The notes below the pieces were generated by a model. That model had not been told where the DNA came from. It ran no database searches and worked only from the letters and a program-made list of their open reading frames with translations. DNA of 64,000 nucleotides from an uncultured Bacteroidales bacterium (GTDB lineage Bacteria; Bacteroidota; Bacteroidia; Bacteroidales; UBA932), in contig CALVDH010000011.1 in assembly GCA_944326235.1 (NCBI GenBank), positions 1 through 64,000 on the forward strand. Direction: 5' to 3'. A program made the position numbers and the translations under genes. Positions 24,535-32,722 of the stretch are shown one piece after another (within the stretch, counting starts at the first letter, position 1; each line of letters starts with the position of its first letter).

Positions 24535-25998
24535 ATGATCACATTTATCGCCTGTCTCGCAGCCCTCGTAATAGGCTACTTCACCTACGGAAAATTCGTG
24601 GAAAGATTCTTCGGGGTCTCCTCAGACCGCCCCACCCCGGCCAAGCGCCTGGCCGACGGCGTGGACTACCAGGAGATGAAGCCCTGGAGGATATTTATCA
24701 TCCAGTTCCTCAACATAGCCGGCCTCGGCCCCATCTTCGGAGCCATCCTCGGCGCTGCCTACGGCCCGGTGGCCTACATCTGGATAGTCCTCGGCTGCAT
24801 CTTCATGGGAGCGGCCCACGACTTCTTCTCAGGCATGCTCTCGGTGCGCAACGACGGCATGAGCCTGCCGGACATGGTGGGCAAATACCTCGGAAGCGGG
24901 GTCAAGAAGTTCCTGGTCTTCTTCTCGGCCTTCATCCTGATAGCCGTGGGAGTATCCTTCGTCACCGGCCCGGCCGACCTGCTGCACACCCTCACGGGCT
25001 GGGACAAGCGCATCTGGCTCTACATCGTATTCGCCTACTACATCATAGCGACCCTGCTCCCTGTAGACAAGATCATCGGCAAGCTATACCCTATATTCGG
25101 CGCCGTCCTGCTCTTCATGGCCGTGGCCATAGCCGGGGCAATGCTCGTCAAGGGCTTCTCCGGAGAGATACACCTCACGGAGCTGACCGCCGGCAGCTTC
25201 CGCAACTTCCACACCAACCCCGAGAGCAACATCCTCATCCCCATGCTCTTCGTGGTCATCTCCTGCGGAGCCATCTCCGGCTTCCACTCCACCCAGAGCC
25301 CCATCATGGCCCGCTGCCTGAGCGACGAGAAATACGGCCGTCCCATATTCTACGGAGCCATGATAGCCGAAGGCATAGTGGCCATGATCTGGGCCACAGC
25401 CGCCATAGCCTACTTCGGCGGTCCTGAGGGCCTCAACGCCGCGGCCGACGCCGGCAAGACACCCGCCATCATGGTCGACGAGATCTGCCAGTCATGGCTG
25501 GGTCAGGTCGGAGCGGTGATAGCGATACTCGGAGTGGTGGTCTGCCCCATCACCTCCGGCGACACAGCCTTCCGCAGCCTCCGGCTCACGATAGGCGACG
25601 CCCTGAAATTCAACCAGAAGCCCATACGCAACCGCCTCATCATAGCCGTGCCTATCTTCGTAGTGGCATTTATCCTCTGCAAGGTGGACTTCTCCACCAT
25701 CTGGAAATACGTGGGTATCGGCAACCAGGTGCTGGCGACCGTAGTGACATGGACAGCAGCGGCCTACCTCGTCCGCAACGGCCGCAGCCACCTGATGATG
25801 TCCCTGCCCGCCACATTCCTGACCTTCATCTGCGTATGCTACTTCATGATTGCTCCTTACAATGTAGGAGGACTCTCCCTGCCCTCCACCGTAAGCTACA
25901 TCACAGGAGTCGCCGCAGCCCTGGGCCTGTTCACATTCTTCGTGATAAAAACAAAAAAGCTGAGAGGACGGATCCCCTCAGCTTCCTATAAAGATTGA
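24535..25998 (+). CDS. CstA family carbon-starvation / peptide transporter
   Basis: A 487-residue integral membrane protein with about 13-14 hydrophobic segments. It carries the CstA-type motifs G-V-D-Y-Q-E-M-K-P-W, F-L-N-I-A-G-L-G-P-I-F-G-A-I-L-G-A-A-Y-G and G-A-A-H-D-F-F-S-G-M-L-S-V-R-N-D-G. Homologues (CstA, BtsT) import peptides or pyruvate. It is shorter than E. coli CstA (about 700 residues), as is common for the compact form in anaerobes. Stands alone, convergent with the butyrate kinase gene. Confidence 0.9.
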   Translation: MITFIACLAALVIGYFTYGKFVERFFGVSSDRPTPAKRLADGVDYQEMKPWRIFIIQFLNIAGLGPIFGAILGAAYGPVAYIWIVLGCIFMGAAHDFFSGMLSVRNDGMSLPDMVGKYLGSGVKKFLVFFSAFILIAVGVSFVTGPADLLHTLTGWDKRIWLYIVFAYYIIATLLPVDKIIGKLYPIFGAVLLFMAVAIAGAMLVKGFSGEIHLTELTAGSFRNFHTNPESNILIPMLFVVISCGAISGFHSTQSPIMARCLSDEKYGRPIFYGAMIAEGIVAMIWATAAIAYFGGPEGLNAAADAGKTPAIMVDEICQSWLGQVGAVIAILGVVVCPITSGDTAFRSLRLTIGDALKFNQKPIRNRLIIAVPIFVVAFILCKVDFSTIWKYVGIGNQVLATVVTWTAAAYLVRNGRSHLMMSLPATFLTFICVCYFMIAPYNVGGLSLPSTVSYITGVAAALGLFTFFVIKTKKLRGRIPSASYKD

Positions 25999-26008
25999 TT
26001 CGGAAAAA

Positions 26009-27076
26009 TCAGTATTTCCTGACCTCCTCGCGTCCTTCGAGCACCGCAAGGGCATTGCCTGCGAGGGCGCCCATCTCATCCTCTCCCGGATATACCTTCA
26101 CGGGAGCGATGAAGGACACCATGTCGGCTATCTGCTGCATCAGCTCCTTGCCGTAGGCGATGCCGCCGGTGAGCAGGATGGCGTCCACCTTGCCGGAGAG
26201 CGCCGCTGCCATGCCGCCGATGGCCTTGGCCACGTTGTAGGCAAATGCGTCGGAGATGAGCCTGGCCTTGGCGTCGCCGGCAGCCACACGGTCCTCCACC
26301 TCCTTGAAGGAGTTGGTGCCGAGATGGGCCACGATACCGCCCTTGCCGGAAATCATCTTCTTGATCTCGGCGTGGGTGTACTTGCCGCTGAAGCATGCGT
26401 CAGCCACCTGCATGGCGGACAGACCGCCGGTGCGCTCGGGGCTGAACGGACCCTCACCGAAGAGTGCGTTGTTGACGTCCACGACCCTGCCGCCGCTGTG
26501 GGCTCCTACTGAGACTCCGCCGCCGAGGTGGGCGACGATGAGGTTGAGGTCAGCGTAGGCACGGCCGGTCTCGCGGGCATAGAGCTTGGCGATGGCCTTG
26601 TGGTTCAGTGCGTGGAAAATCGAAATCTTCGGGAAGAGCGGATGACCGCTGACGCGGGCTATGTCCGTGAGCTCGTCCACTACGACGGGATCGGCGATGA
26701 AGGCCCTGCAGCCCTCTATCGAAGCTGCAATCCTCTTGGCCAGGATACCGCCAAGGTTGCTGGCGTGCTCTCCGTAGCAGGCAGAGGCCAGGTCCGCGGT
26801 CATAGCGTCATTGACTTCATATACACCGGAGGATATGGGACGGAGCAGACCGCCGCGGCCTACGATGACCGCGATGTCGGAGAGCCTGACACCGTTCTCT
26901 TCCAGTGCTGCAAGGATGGTCTTCTCGCGGAACTCGAGCTGGTCGATGACCCTCTCATACTGCGAGATCTCCTCGGACGAATGTCTGAGTGTCTTTGTAA
27001 ATACTTCTTTTTCCCCCTCGAAAAGAGCTATCTTGGTAGATGTGGAACCGGGGTTTATTGCCAGTATATATGCCAT
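26009..27076 (-). CDS. buk: Butyrate kinase (or branched-chain acyl kinase)
   Basis: A 355-residue ASKHA-fold kinase starting with I-L-A-I-N-P-G-S-T-S-T-K-I-A-L-F. Blocks typical of Buk are G-R-G-G-L-L-R-P-I-S-S-G-V-Y, A-H-L-G-G-G-V-S-V-G-A-H and L-T-G-G-I-A-Y-G-K. It forms butyrate (or isobutyrate/isovalerate) and ATP from the acyl phosphate. It follows ptb by 12 bp and completes the route from acyl-CoA to acid and ATP. Substrate chain length cannot be read from the sequence. Confidence 0.9.
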   Translation of the reverse strand: MAYILAINPGSTSTKIALFEGEKEVFTKTLRHSSEEISQYERVIDQLEFREKTILAALEENGVRLSDIAVIVGRGGLLRPISSGVYEVNDAMTADLASACYGEHASNLGGILAKRIAASIEGCRAFIADPVVVDELTDIARVSGHPLFPKISIFHALNHKAIAKLYARETGRAYADLNLIVAHLGGGVSVGAHSGGRVVDVNNALFGEGPFSPERTGGLSAMQVADACFSGKYTHAEIKKMISGKGGIVAHLGTNSFKEVEDRVAAGDAKARLISDAFAYNVAKAIGGMAAALSGKVDAILLTGGIAYGKELMQQIADMVSFIAPVKVYPGEDEMGALAGNALAVLEGREEVRKY

Positions 27077-27088
27077 GATTCCTCGGTT

Positions 27089-27994
27089 CTATTTTGCTGT
27101 GAGTGCTGCGAGTGCTATTGAGTTCAACTTGGTCTCGATACTGTCGGCACGGCTGGAGAGCACGCAGGGAGCCATGGCTCCGGCTACGATGGCAGCCTGC
27201 TTGACACCCTGGCAGAGCTGGGAGTTGACCTTATAGAAGGTGTTGGCGGACTCGATGTTGGGGAAGAGGAGACAGTCGGCGTCGCCGGCCACGGGGCTGA
27301 CGAGCTTCTTGATCTGCACGGCTTCCTTCGAGATGGCCACGTCGAGGGCAAGAGGACCGTCGCCCAGGCAGCCGGGAATCTGACCGCGGTCGATCATCTT
27401 GGAGATGATGGCGGCGTCCACGCAGGCCTGCATGGCGGGCAGCATCTGCTCAGTAGCGGCGAGCAGGGCCACCTTGGGCTTCTCGATCTGGAGAGCCTTG
27501 GCGGTGTTGACCAGATACTTCACGATGGCGATCTTCTGATTGAGGTCAGGAAGAGGGATAACGGCCATGTCACCGAGAACGATGAGCTTGTGGTAGTTGG
27601 GGTTGTCCAGCACGCATACGTGGCTGAGGACGGCCTTGGGAGGAAGGAGACCCTTCTCCTTGTTCAGGATGCCTCTCATGTACTTGTCGGTGGAGCAGAG
27701 ACCCTTCATCAGGATGTCGCCCTGTCCCTCGCGCACCATGAGGACGGCCTGTGCGATGGAGGCCAGCTCATTCTCGTTGTTGATGATGGTGAATACCGAG
27801 GGGTCGATCTTCTCGGCCTCGCAGACCTTCTTGATCATGTTGACGTCACCCACGAGGGTAGCGTCCACGATACCGAGCTCCACGGCCTTGTAGGCTGCGG
27901 TGATAGTGTGGTCGTCCACGGCCCATGCCGCGATCAGACGTTTACGGGTCTTTGAGCGGAGAATCTCATAGATCTGTTCGAAACTTGTAATCAT
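27089..27994 (-). CDS. ptb: Phosphate butyryltransferase
   Basis: A 301-residue protein of the phosphate acetyl/butyryl transferase family, of Ptb length (Pta is longer). Motifs: R-L-I-A-A-W-A-V-D-D, G-D-I-L-M-K-G-L, P-L-P-D-L-N-Q-K and G-D-A-D-C-L-L-F-P-N-I-E-S-A-N. It exchanges CoA for phosphate on butyryl-CoA or related short acyl-CoAs. It sits between ackA and buk on the same strand. A role with acetyl-CoA cannot be excluded because no separate pta is in the window. Confidence 0.88.
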   Translation of the reverse strand: MITSFEQIYEILRSKTRKRLIAAWAVDDHTITAAYKAVELGIVDATLVGDVNMIKKVCEAEKIDPSVFTIINNENELASIAQAVLMVREGQGDILMKGLCSTDKYMRGILNKEKGLLPPKAVLSHVCVLDNPNYHKLIVLGDMAVIPLPDLNQKIAIVKYLVNTAKALQIEKPKVALLAATEQMLPAMQACVDAAIISKMIDRGQIPGCLGDGPLALDVAISKEAVQIKKLVSPVAGDADCLLFPNIESANTFYKVNSQLCQGVKQAAIVAGAMAPCVLSSRADSIETKLNSIALAALTAK

Positions 27995-28042
27995 GTCTTT
28001 GATTTTAAAAATTATACTGTCAGTGTTATTATTTCAGGATAT

Positions 28043-29251
28043 TTATCCGCGTACTAAGTGCATGGTGTCGCGGGCGATGACCAGCTCCTCGTTGGTGGTG
28101 AGGGTCAGCACCTTGACCTTGGAGGTGGGCTTGGACAGCAGCTTGTCCTCTCCGCGCACTCCGTCGTTGGCTGCGGAGTCGAACTCCACTCCGAGGTAGC
28201 CGAGGGTCCTGCAGATCTCCTCACGGGCCTCCGCGTCGTTCTCGCCGATACCGCCGGTGAAGACTATCACGTCCAGACCGCCCATCACGGCGCTGTAGGC
28301 ACCGATATACTTGCGCACGCTGTGGAAGAACATATTCAGGGCCAGACCCGCACGGTAGTTGCCTCCGTCACGGGCATTGACGATGTCGCGGCAGTCGGAG
28401 GAGACGCCGGAGACGCCGAGGAAGCCGCTCTTCTTATTCAGGAAACTGGTAATGCCGCTGACGTCCAGATGCTCCTTCTCCTGGATATAGGTCACCACGC
28501 CGGCGTCGATGTTGCCGCAGCGGGTGCCCATCACCACGCCCTCTACAGGGGTGAAGCCCATGGAGGTGTCCACCGACTTGCCGTTGAGCACCGCTGTCAC
28601 GGAGCCTCCGTTGCCGAGGTGGCAGGTGACTATCTTGGAATTGTTGATGTCCATGCCGAGGAACTCGCAGGCTTTCTGGGCCACGAACTTGTGGCTGGTA
28701 CCGTGGAATCCGTAGCGGCGGATGCGGTAGTTCTCATAGCACTCGTAGGGGATAGCGTACATGTACGCATAGTCAGGCATGGTCTGATGGAAGGATGTGT
28801 CGAAGACTGCGACCTGGGGCACTGCGGGCAGGAGGGTCTTGACGGCACGGATACCGAGAAGGTTGGCTGGATTGTGCAGGGGAGCCAGCTCGCAGAGGCT
28901 CTCGATGCCCTCAATCACCTTGTCGTCTATCAGGCAGGACTCGGGGAAAAGCTCGCCGCCGTGAGCCACGCGGTGACCTACGGCCTGAATCTCGTTCAGG
29001 GACTTGAGCACACCGCACTTGGGGTCTGTAAGCAGCTCGAGCACGGACTTGATGCCCTCGGTATGGTCGGGCACGGGCTTGTCGATTACAACTTTATCCT
29101 TGCCCGCGGGACGGTGGGTAACCTCCCCCATCTCGAGTCCGATTCTTTCCACAAGTCCCTTGGCCAGAAGGGAATAGTTGTTAGCGTCCTGCATGTCGAG
29201 GACCTGATACTTCAGCGATGAGCTTCCGCAGTTGATTACCAGTACGATCAT
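28043..29251 (-). CDS. ackA: Acetate kinase
   Basis: A complete 402-residue acetate kinase: V-L-V-I-N-C-G-S-S-S-L-K-Y at the start, F-D-T-S-F-H-Q-T-M, R-R-Y-G-F-H-G-T-S-H, H-L-G-N-G-G-S and G-G-I-G-E-N. It makes acetate and ATP from acetyl phosphate. It leads the ackA-ptb-buk operon, with a -7 element at 29291-29298 and a 48-bp gap to ptb. The grouping joins acetate and butyrate-type energy conservation in one transcript. Confidence 0.95.
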   Translation of the reverse strand: MIVLVINCGSSSLKYQVLDMQDANNYSLLAKGLVERIGLEMGEVTHRPAGKDKVVIDKPVPDHTEGIKSVLELLTDPKCGVLKSLNEIQAVGHRVAHGGELFPESCLIDDKVIEGIESLCELAPLHNPANLLGIRAVKTLLPAVPQVAVFDTSFHQTMPDYAYMYAIPYECYENYRIRRYGFHGTSHKFVAQKACEFLGMDINNSKIVTCHLGNGGSVTAVLNGKSVDTSMGFTPVEGVVMGTRCGNIDAGVVTYIQEKEHLDVSGITSFLNKKSGFLGVSGVSSDCRDIVNARDGGNYRAGLALNMFFHSVRKYIGAYSAVMGGLDVIVFTGGIGENDAEAREEICRTLGYLGVEFDSAANDGVRGEDKLLSKPTSKVKVLTLTTNEELVIARDTMHLVRG

Positions 29252-29290
29252 AGTCTTTTTATTTTGTTAAAATTTATTCCATCAATCTTG

Positions 29291-29298
29291 CAAATATA
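29291..29298 (-). promoter_or_regulatory. -7 promoter element of ackA-ptb-buk
   Basis: TATATTTG on the minus strand, 39 bp before the ackA ATG, fits TAnnTTTG. Confidence 0.5.
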
Positions 29299-29366
29299 AA
29301 CAAAAAATAGGAAAAGTCGTAAACAATTATTACCTTGCGGATCAAATCCATAAACGTGAGGAAGGC

Positions 29367-30755
29367 ATGAGGAGGGAGCTATATCTTCTTGCAGCCGCGC
29401 TGCTCTTCATATCCGGCAATCTGACAGCCGGATACATCCTTTCCTGCACCGCGGGCAGCATCCGGACCGCCGCAGCCCTCATCTTCCTGACCTGCATTGC
29501 CGACATTGCCCTCATTTTCTTGATAAAGAGAAGAATACCCTGGATCGTCCTGACCGTATTCCCCTTCCTGGGAGCCTCCGGAGCTGCCGCGCACGAGTTC
29601 TTCCGGCCCGGCCCCGGCACCTCGTCCCTGAGCGCGAGCCGCAGTATGACGGTCAGGGGCATCATCTCCGACGGCGGCCTCTCCTCCTCCGGACGGCCGT
29701 TCCTGGAGGTGGAGCTGGAGGGAGAGAGCACCATCATATACAATATTCCCCCTGAGGTACAATGGATGCCGGGCGACACCGTCATGGCCGCCGGCGTGGG
29801 ATGCTCGAGAGTGGAGAATTTTACCCCGGACTTCGACTACCGCCGGTGGATGGAGAGGCAGGGGATATTCTATACCTGCTTTTTCAGGTACAATTCCAGC
29901 CTCGACATCCGGCCCTGCACCTCCCCTCCCCTGCGCTTCGTCCCGGCCAGGATGAGGGAAAGGTTCTCCTCGGCGGTGGACAGGGCCATGCCCTCGGAGG
30001 AGATGGCTGAGACCCGGGCAGTGGTCAAGGCCCTGGCCTACGGATATCAGGACGAGATTCCGTCAGAGACGGAGGAGACCTTCCGGCAGAGCGGCGCCAT
30101 CCATCTGCTGGCCCTCTCCGGCATGCACCTGGGCCTGCTCTACGGGGTGCTGACGCACCTGCTGGCATTTGCCGGCAACTCCCCGGCGGTGCGCAGGGCC
30201 CGCTCGGTTCTCATCATCCTGGTGCTCTGGGCCTTCACCATCTTCACCGGCTGCGGAGTCTCCATCCTCAGGGCAGCGGTGATGTTCAGCATCTATGAGG
30301 CGGGAGCCCTCCTGGGCCGGACCCGCAGCGGAGTAGACTCCATGGCCCTGAGCGCCATCATCATCACCGTCGCGGAGCCGGACGCCCCCTCGGGACTGAG
30401 CTTCCAGCTCTCGTATGCGGCGATGACCGCCATTTTCCTGATATACCCGCATCTCAGGGCCATTGTCCCCACCCGCGGGAAGGTCCTCGGAAACATTGTG
30501 GACGTCTGCGCCATGACCGTAGCCTGCCAGATAACCACCGCACCTATTATATATCTGCACTTCGGGACATTCGCCTTCTTCTCCCTGCTGGCCAACCTGC
30601 TGTGCACCCCTCTCGTGAGCATTGCCATGGCCCTGATTCCAGCCGCCCTGGCCGCACCCTGGCTGGGAGAAGGAGCCGCCGCTGCCGCCGCCGGAGTACT
30701 GAGTGCGGTGATAAAAATTTTCATCGATATAAATAACGTTATCAGTCACTTATAG
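29367..30755 (+). CDS. ComEC/Rec2-type competence membrane protein
   Basis: A 462-residue membrane protein. Residues about 20-175 form a DUF4131-type beta domain between N-terminal helices, and residues about 215-460 the Competence domain with A-L-A-Y-G-Y, S-G-A-I-H-L-L-A-L-S-G-M-H-L-G and G-C-G-V-S-I-L-R-A-A-V-M. ComEC forms the inner-membrane channel for DNA uptake. The metallo-beta-lactamase nuclease domain found in longer ComEC is absent, as in many Bacteroidota proteins. Divergent from ackA. Confidence 0.85.
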   Translation: MRRELYLLAAALLFISGNLTAGYILSCTAGSIRTAAALIFLTCIADIALIFLIKRRIPWIVLTVFPFLGASGAAAHEFFRPGPGTSSLSASRSMTVRGIISDGGLSSSGRPFLEVELEGESTIIYNIPPEVQWMPGDTVMAAGVGCSRVENFTPDFDYRRWMERQGIFYTCFFRYNSSLDIRPCTSPPLRFVPARMRERFSSAVDRAMPSEEMAETRAVVKALAYGYQDEIPSETEETFRQSGAIHLLALSGMHLGLLYGVLTHLLAFAGNSPAVRRARSVLIILVLWAFTIFTGCGVSILRAAVMFSIYEAGALLGRTRSGVDSMALSAIIITVAEPDAPSGLSFQLSYAAMTAIFLIYPHLRAIVPTRGKVLGNIVDVCAMTVACQITTAPIIYLHFGTFAFFSLLANLLCTPLVSIAMALIPAALAAPWLGEGAAAAAAGVLSAVIKIFIDINNVISHL

Positions 30756-30808
30756 ACTCTTGACGAAAAAGGGTAAGTTTTTCTTGCGAAAAGTTCGGAA
30801 AACGGATG

Positions 30809-30816
30809 TATATTTG
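30809..30816 (+). promoter_or_regulatory. -7 promoter element of the PurF-like gene
   Basis: TATATTTG, 26 bp before the ATG at 30843, fits TAnnTTTG. A TTCTTG stretch lies about 22 bp upstream. Confidence 0.5.
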
Positions 30817-30842
30817 CGGCCGGATTAACTAATACTACTTTT

Positions 30843-32279
30843 ATGGGAGGAATTTTTGGAGTCATCTCCACCAAGCAATGCAAAAATGACCTCTTCTACG
30901 GAGTAGACTACCATTCCCACCTGGGAACACGCAGGGGCGGCATGGCTGTCTACAACGGTGACGGTATCTTCGCAAGAGATATCCACTCTCTCGAGAATTC
31001 CTATTTCAGAGTCAAGTTTGAGGACGACCTGTACAAGTACACCGGCAACCTCGGCATCGGGGTGATCAGTGATACTGACGCACAGCCAATAGTAGTCAAT
31101 TCCCATCTGGGACGCTTCGCCATCGTGACGGTCGGCAAGATATGCAACATCGCCGACCTGGAGAAGGAGATGCTCTCCCAGAACAAGAACTTCACCGAGC
31201 TCAGCTCCGGCAAGACCAACCCGACCGAGCTCATCGCCCAGATCATCACCTGCTCCCCCTCCTTCGAGGAAGGCATCAAGTCCGTCCAGCAGAAGGTCAA
31301 GGGCTCGTGTTCCTTCGTACTCCTCACGGAGAACTGCCTCATCGCGTGCAGAGACCTCTACGGCAGGACTCCCCTGATCATCGGAAAGAAGGACACCGAG
31401 GAAGACGGAGAGAGGGTCAAGGCCCATGCAGTAGCATCCGAGACCTGCAGCTTCCCCAACCTGGGCTACAAGGACGAGTACATCCTCGGTCCCGGTGAGG
31501 CCGTCAGGATGACAGCCGACTCCCTCGAGCAGATAGTAAAGCCCGGCAAGAAGATGCAGATATGCTCCTTCCTGTGGATTTACTACGGCTATCCCGCTTC
31601 CTCCTACGAGGGCATCAACGTGGACGAGGTACGCTACAGACTGGGATACAAACTGGCCAAGGAAGACGATTCCGAGATGGATACAGTATGTTCCATCCCT
31701 GACTCAGGCACCTGCATGGCCATAGGCTACTCCGACGGCAAGGGCGTGCCCTTCCGCAACGGCTACGTCAAGTACACCCCGACATGGCCCCGCAGCTTCA
31801 CCCCGACCAGTCAGGACAGGCGCAATCTGGTGGCCAAGATGAAGCTGATTCCCAACGGAGACATCCTTCACAACCACCGTCCCGTCTTCTGCGATGACTC
31901 AATAGTACGCGGCACCCAGCTGCGCAACAATGTCCGCAATCTCTACGAGTACGGAGCCAAGGAGGTACACGTGCGCATCAGCTGTCCTCCGCTGGTATAT
32001 CCCTGCGAGTTCATCAACTTCTCCGAATCCCGCACCCCGCTGGAGCTCGTCTGCCGCAGGTTCATCCAGCAGAAAGAAGGAGCCCACGACCGCAACTTAG
32101 GGAAGTATGTGCGCAATGACACAGCCGAATACGCCGAGATGGTGGAGTACATCCGCAAGGAGGTGAACGTGGCTTCCCTCAAGTTCAACACCATCGAGAA
32201 CCTGGTTTCCTCCATAGGCCTTCCCAAGGAGATGATCTGCACCCACTGCTTCGACGGAAGCAGCTACGGACACGAGTAG
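30843..32279 (+). CDS. Amidophosphoribosyltransferase-like protein lacking the catalytic Cys2
   Basis: A 478-residue PurF homologue. The N-terminal glutaminase fold is present (T-R-R-G-G-M near 29-34, G-R-F-A-I-V-T-V-G near 90-98), and the phosphoribosyltransferase domain has the PRPP loop F-C-D-D-S-I-V-R-G-T near residues 349-358. However, residue 2 is Gly (M-G-G-I-F-G), whereas active PurF needs Cys2 as the glutamine-hydrolysing nucleophile. A similar M-G-G start is, to my knowledge, found in other Bacteroidales paralogues. It may use free ammonia, bind a partner or regulate purine synthesis. Monocistronic, with its own promoter. Confidence 0.85.
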   Translation: MGGIFGVISTKQCKNDLFYGVDYHSHLGTRRGGMAVYNGDGIFARDIHSLENSYFRVKFEDDLYKYTGNLGIGVISDTDAQPIVVNSHLGRFAIVTVGKICNIADLEKEMLSQNKNFTELSSGKTNPTELIAQIITCSPSFEEGIKSVQQKVKGSCSFVLLTENCLIACRDLYGRTPLIIGKKDTEEDGERVKAHAVASETCSFPNLGYKDEYILGPGEAVRMTADSLEQIVKPGKKMQICSFLWIYYGYPASSYEGINVDEVRYRLGYKLAKEDDSEMDTVCSIPDSGTCMAIGYSDGKGVPFRNGYVKYTPTWPRSFTPTSQDRRNLVAKMKLIPNGDILHNHRPVFCDDSIVRGTQLRNNVRNLYEYGAKEVHVRISCPPLVYPCEFINFSESRTPLELVCRRFIQQKEGAHDRNLGKYVRNDTAEYAEMVEYIRKEVNVASLKFNTIENLVSSIGLPKEMICTHCFDGSSYGHE

Positions 32280-32325
32280 ACAGTGCCTGAGGGCACAGTA
32301 GAATAACAGTTTTGTTTATTTTTCT

Positions 32326-32355
32326 TTTGAGGTATGGATTAATTTTATACCTTTG
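32326..32355 (+). promoter_or_regulatory. Promoter of the RRM protein gene
   Basis: TTTG at 32326-32329, 18-bp spacer, TACCTTTG at 32348-32355: a full Bacteroides-type promoter, 25 bp before the ATG at 32381. It shows that the longer frame from 32312 is not the real start. Confidence 0.7.
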
Positions 32356-32380
32356 CAGGAAATATAACCAAACTGCACGC

Positions 32381-32647
32381 ATGAACATCTTTGTATCTAA
32401 CCTGAATTACAGGGTAAGAAAGGAGGATCTCACGGCATTGTTCACTCCCTACGGTGAAGTCACCTCGGCCAGGATCATTGTCAATAAGGAAACCAGAAGA
32501 TCCAGAGGTTACGGATTCGTCGAAATGTCTGAAGAAGAAGGCATGAAAGCCATCGAAGCCCTTAATGGAACCGAATATATGGGGCGCACGATAACAGTAG
32601 CCGTAGGCAACGAGAAACCCCAGCCCAAAGAAGAAGCCGCTGAGTAG
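32381..32647 (+). CDS. Small RNA-binding protein with one RRM domain
   Basis: An 88-residue protein made of a single RNA-recognition motif: RNP2 (I-F-V-S-N-L, residues 3-8) and RNP1 (R-G-Y-G-F-V-E-M, residues 42-49), followed by a short acidic tail. Such small RRM proteins are abundant in Bacteroidota and bind single-stranded RNA as global post-transcriptional regulators or chaperones. The gene is monocistronic, with a strong promoter and a strong terminator, suggesting high expression. Confidence 0.92.
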   Translation: MNIFVSNLNYRVRKEDLTALFTPYGEVTSARIIVNKETRRSRGYGFVEMSEEEGMKAIEALNGTEYMGRTITVAVGNEKPQPKEEAAE

Positions 32648-32666
32648 TTCTCACCTTTTCGCATCG

Positions 32667-32696
32667 AACGCCGCAAAGTTTGCGGCGTTTTTTTAT
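32667..32696 (+). terminator. Intrinsic terminator of the RRM gene
   Basis: AACGCCGCAAA and TTTGCGGCGTT form a near-perfect stem followed by seven T residues. The T-run overlaps the -7 element of the next gene. Confidence 0.85.
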
Positions 32697-32701
32697 ATTT
32701 G
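32694..32701 (+). promoter_or_regulatory. -7 promoter element of the AI-2E-type permease
   Basis: TATATTTG fits TAnnTTTG, 21 bp before the ATG at 32723, and lies within the tail of the preceding terminator. It excludes the TTG at 32699 as start. Confidence 0.55.
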
Positions 32702-32722
32702 TATCCCAAAGCACTATCCGAC

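Noticed and set aside
32312..32380. Hydrophobic N-terminal extension of the RRM protein.
   Set aside because: The promoter TTTG-N18-TACCTTTG lies inside this stretch, and RRM proteins of this type start with M-N-I-F-V or similar.
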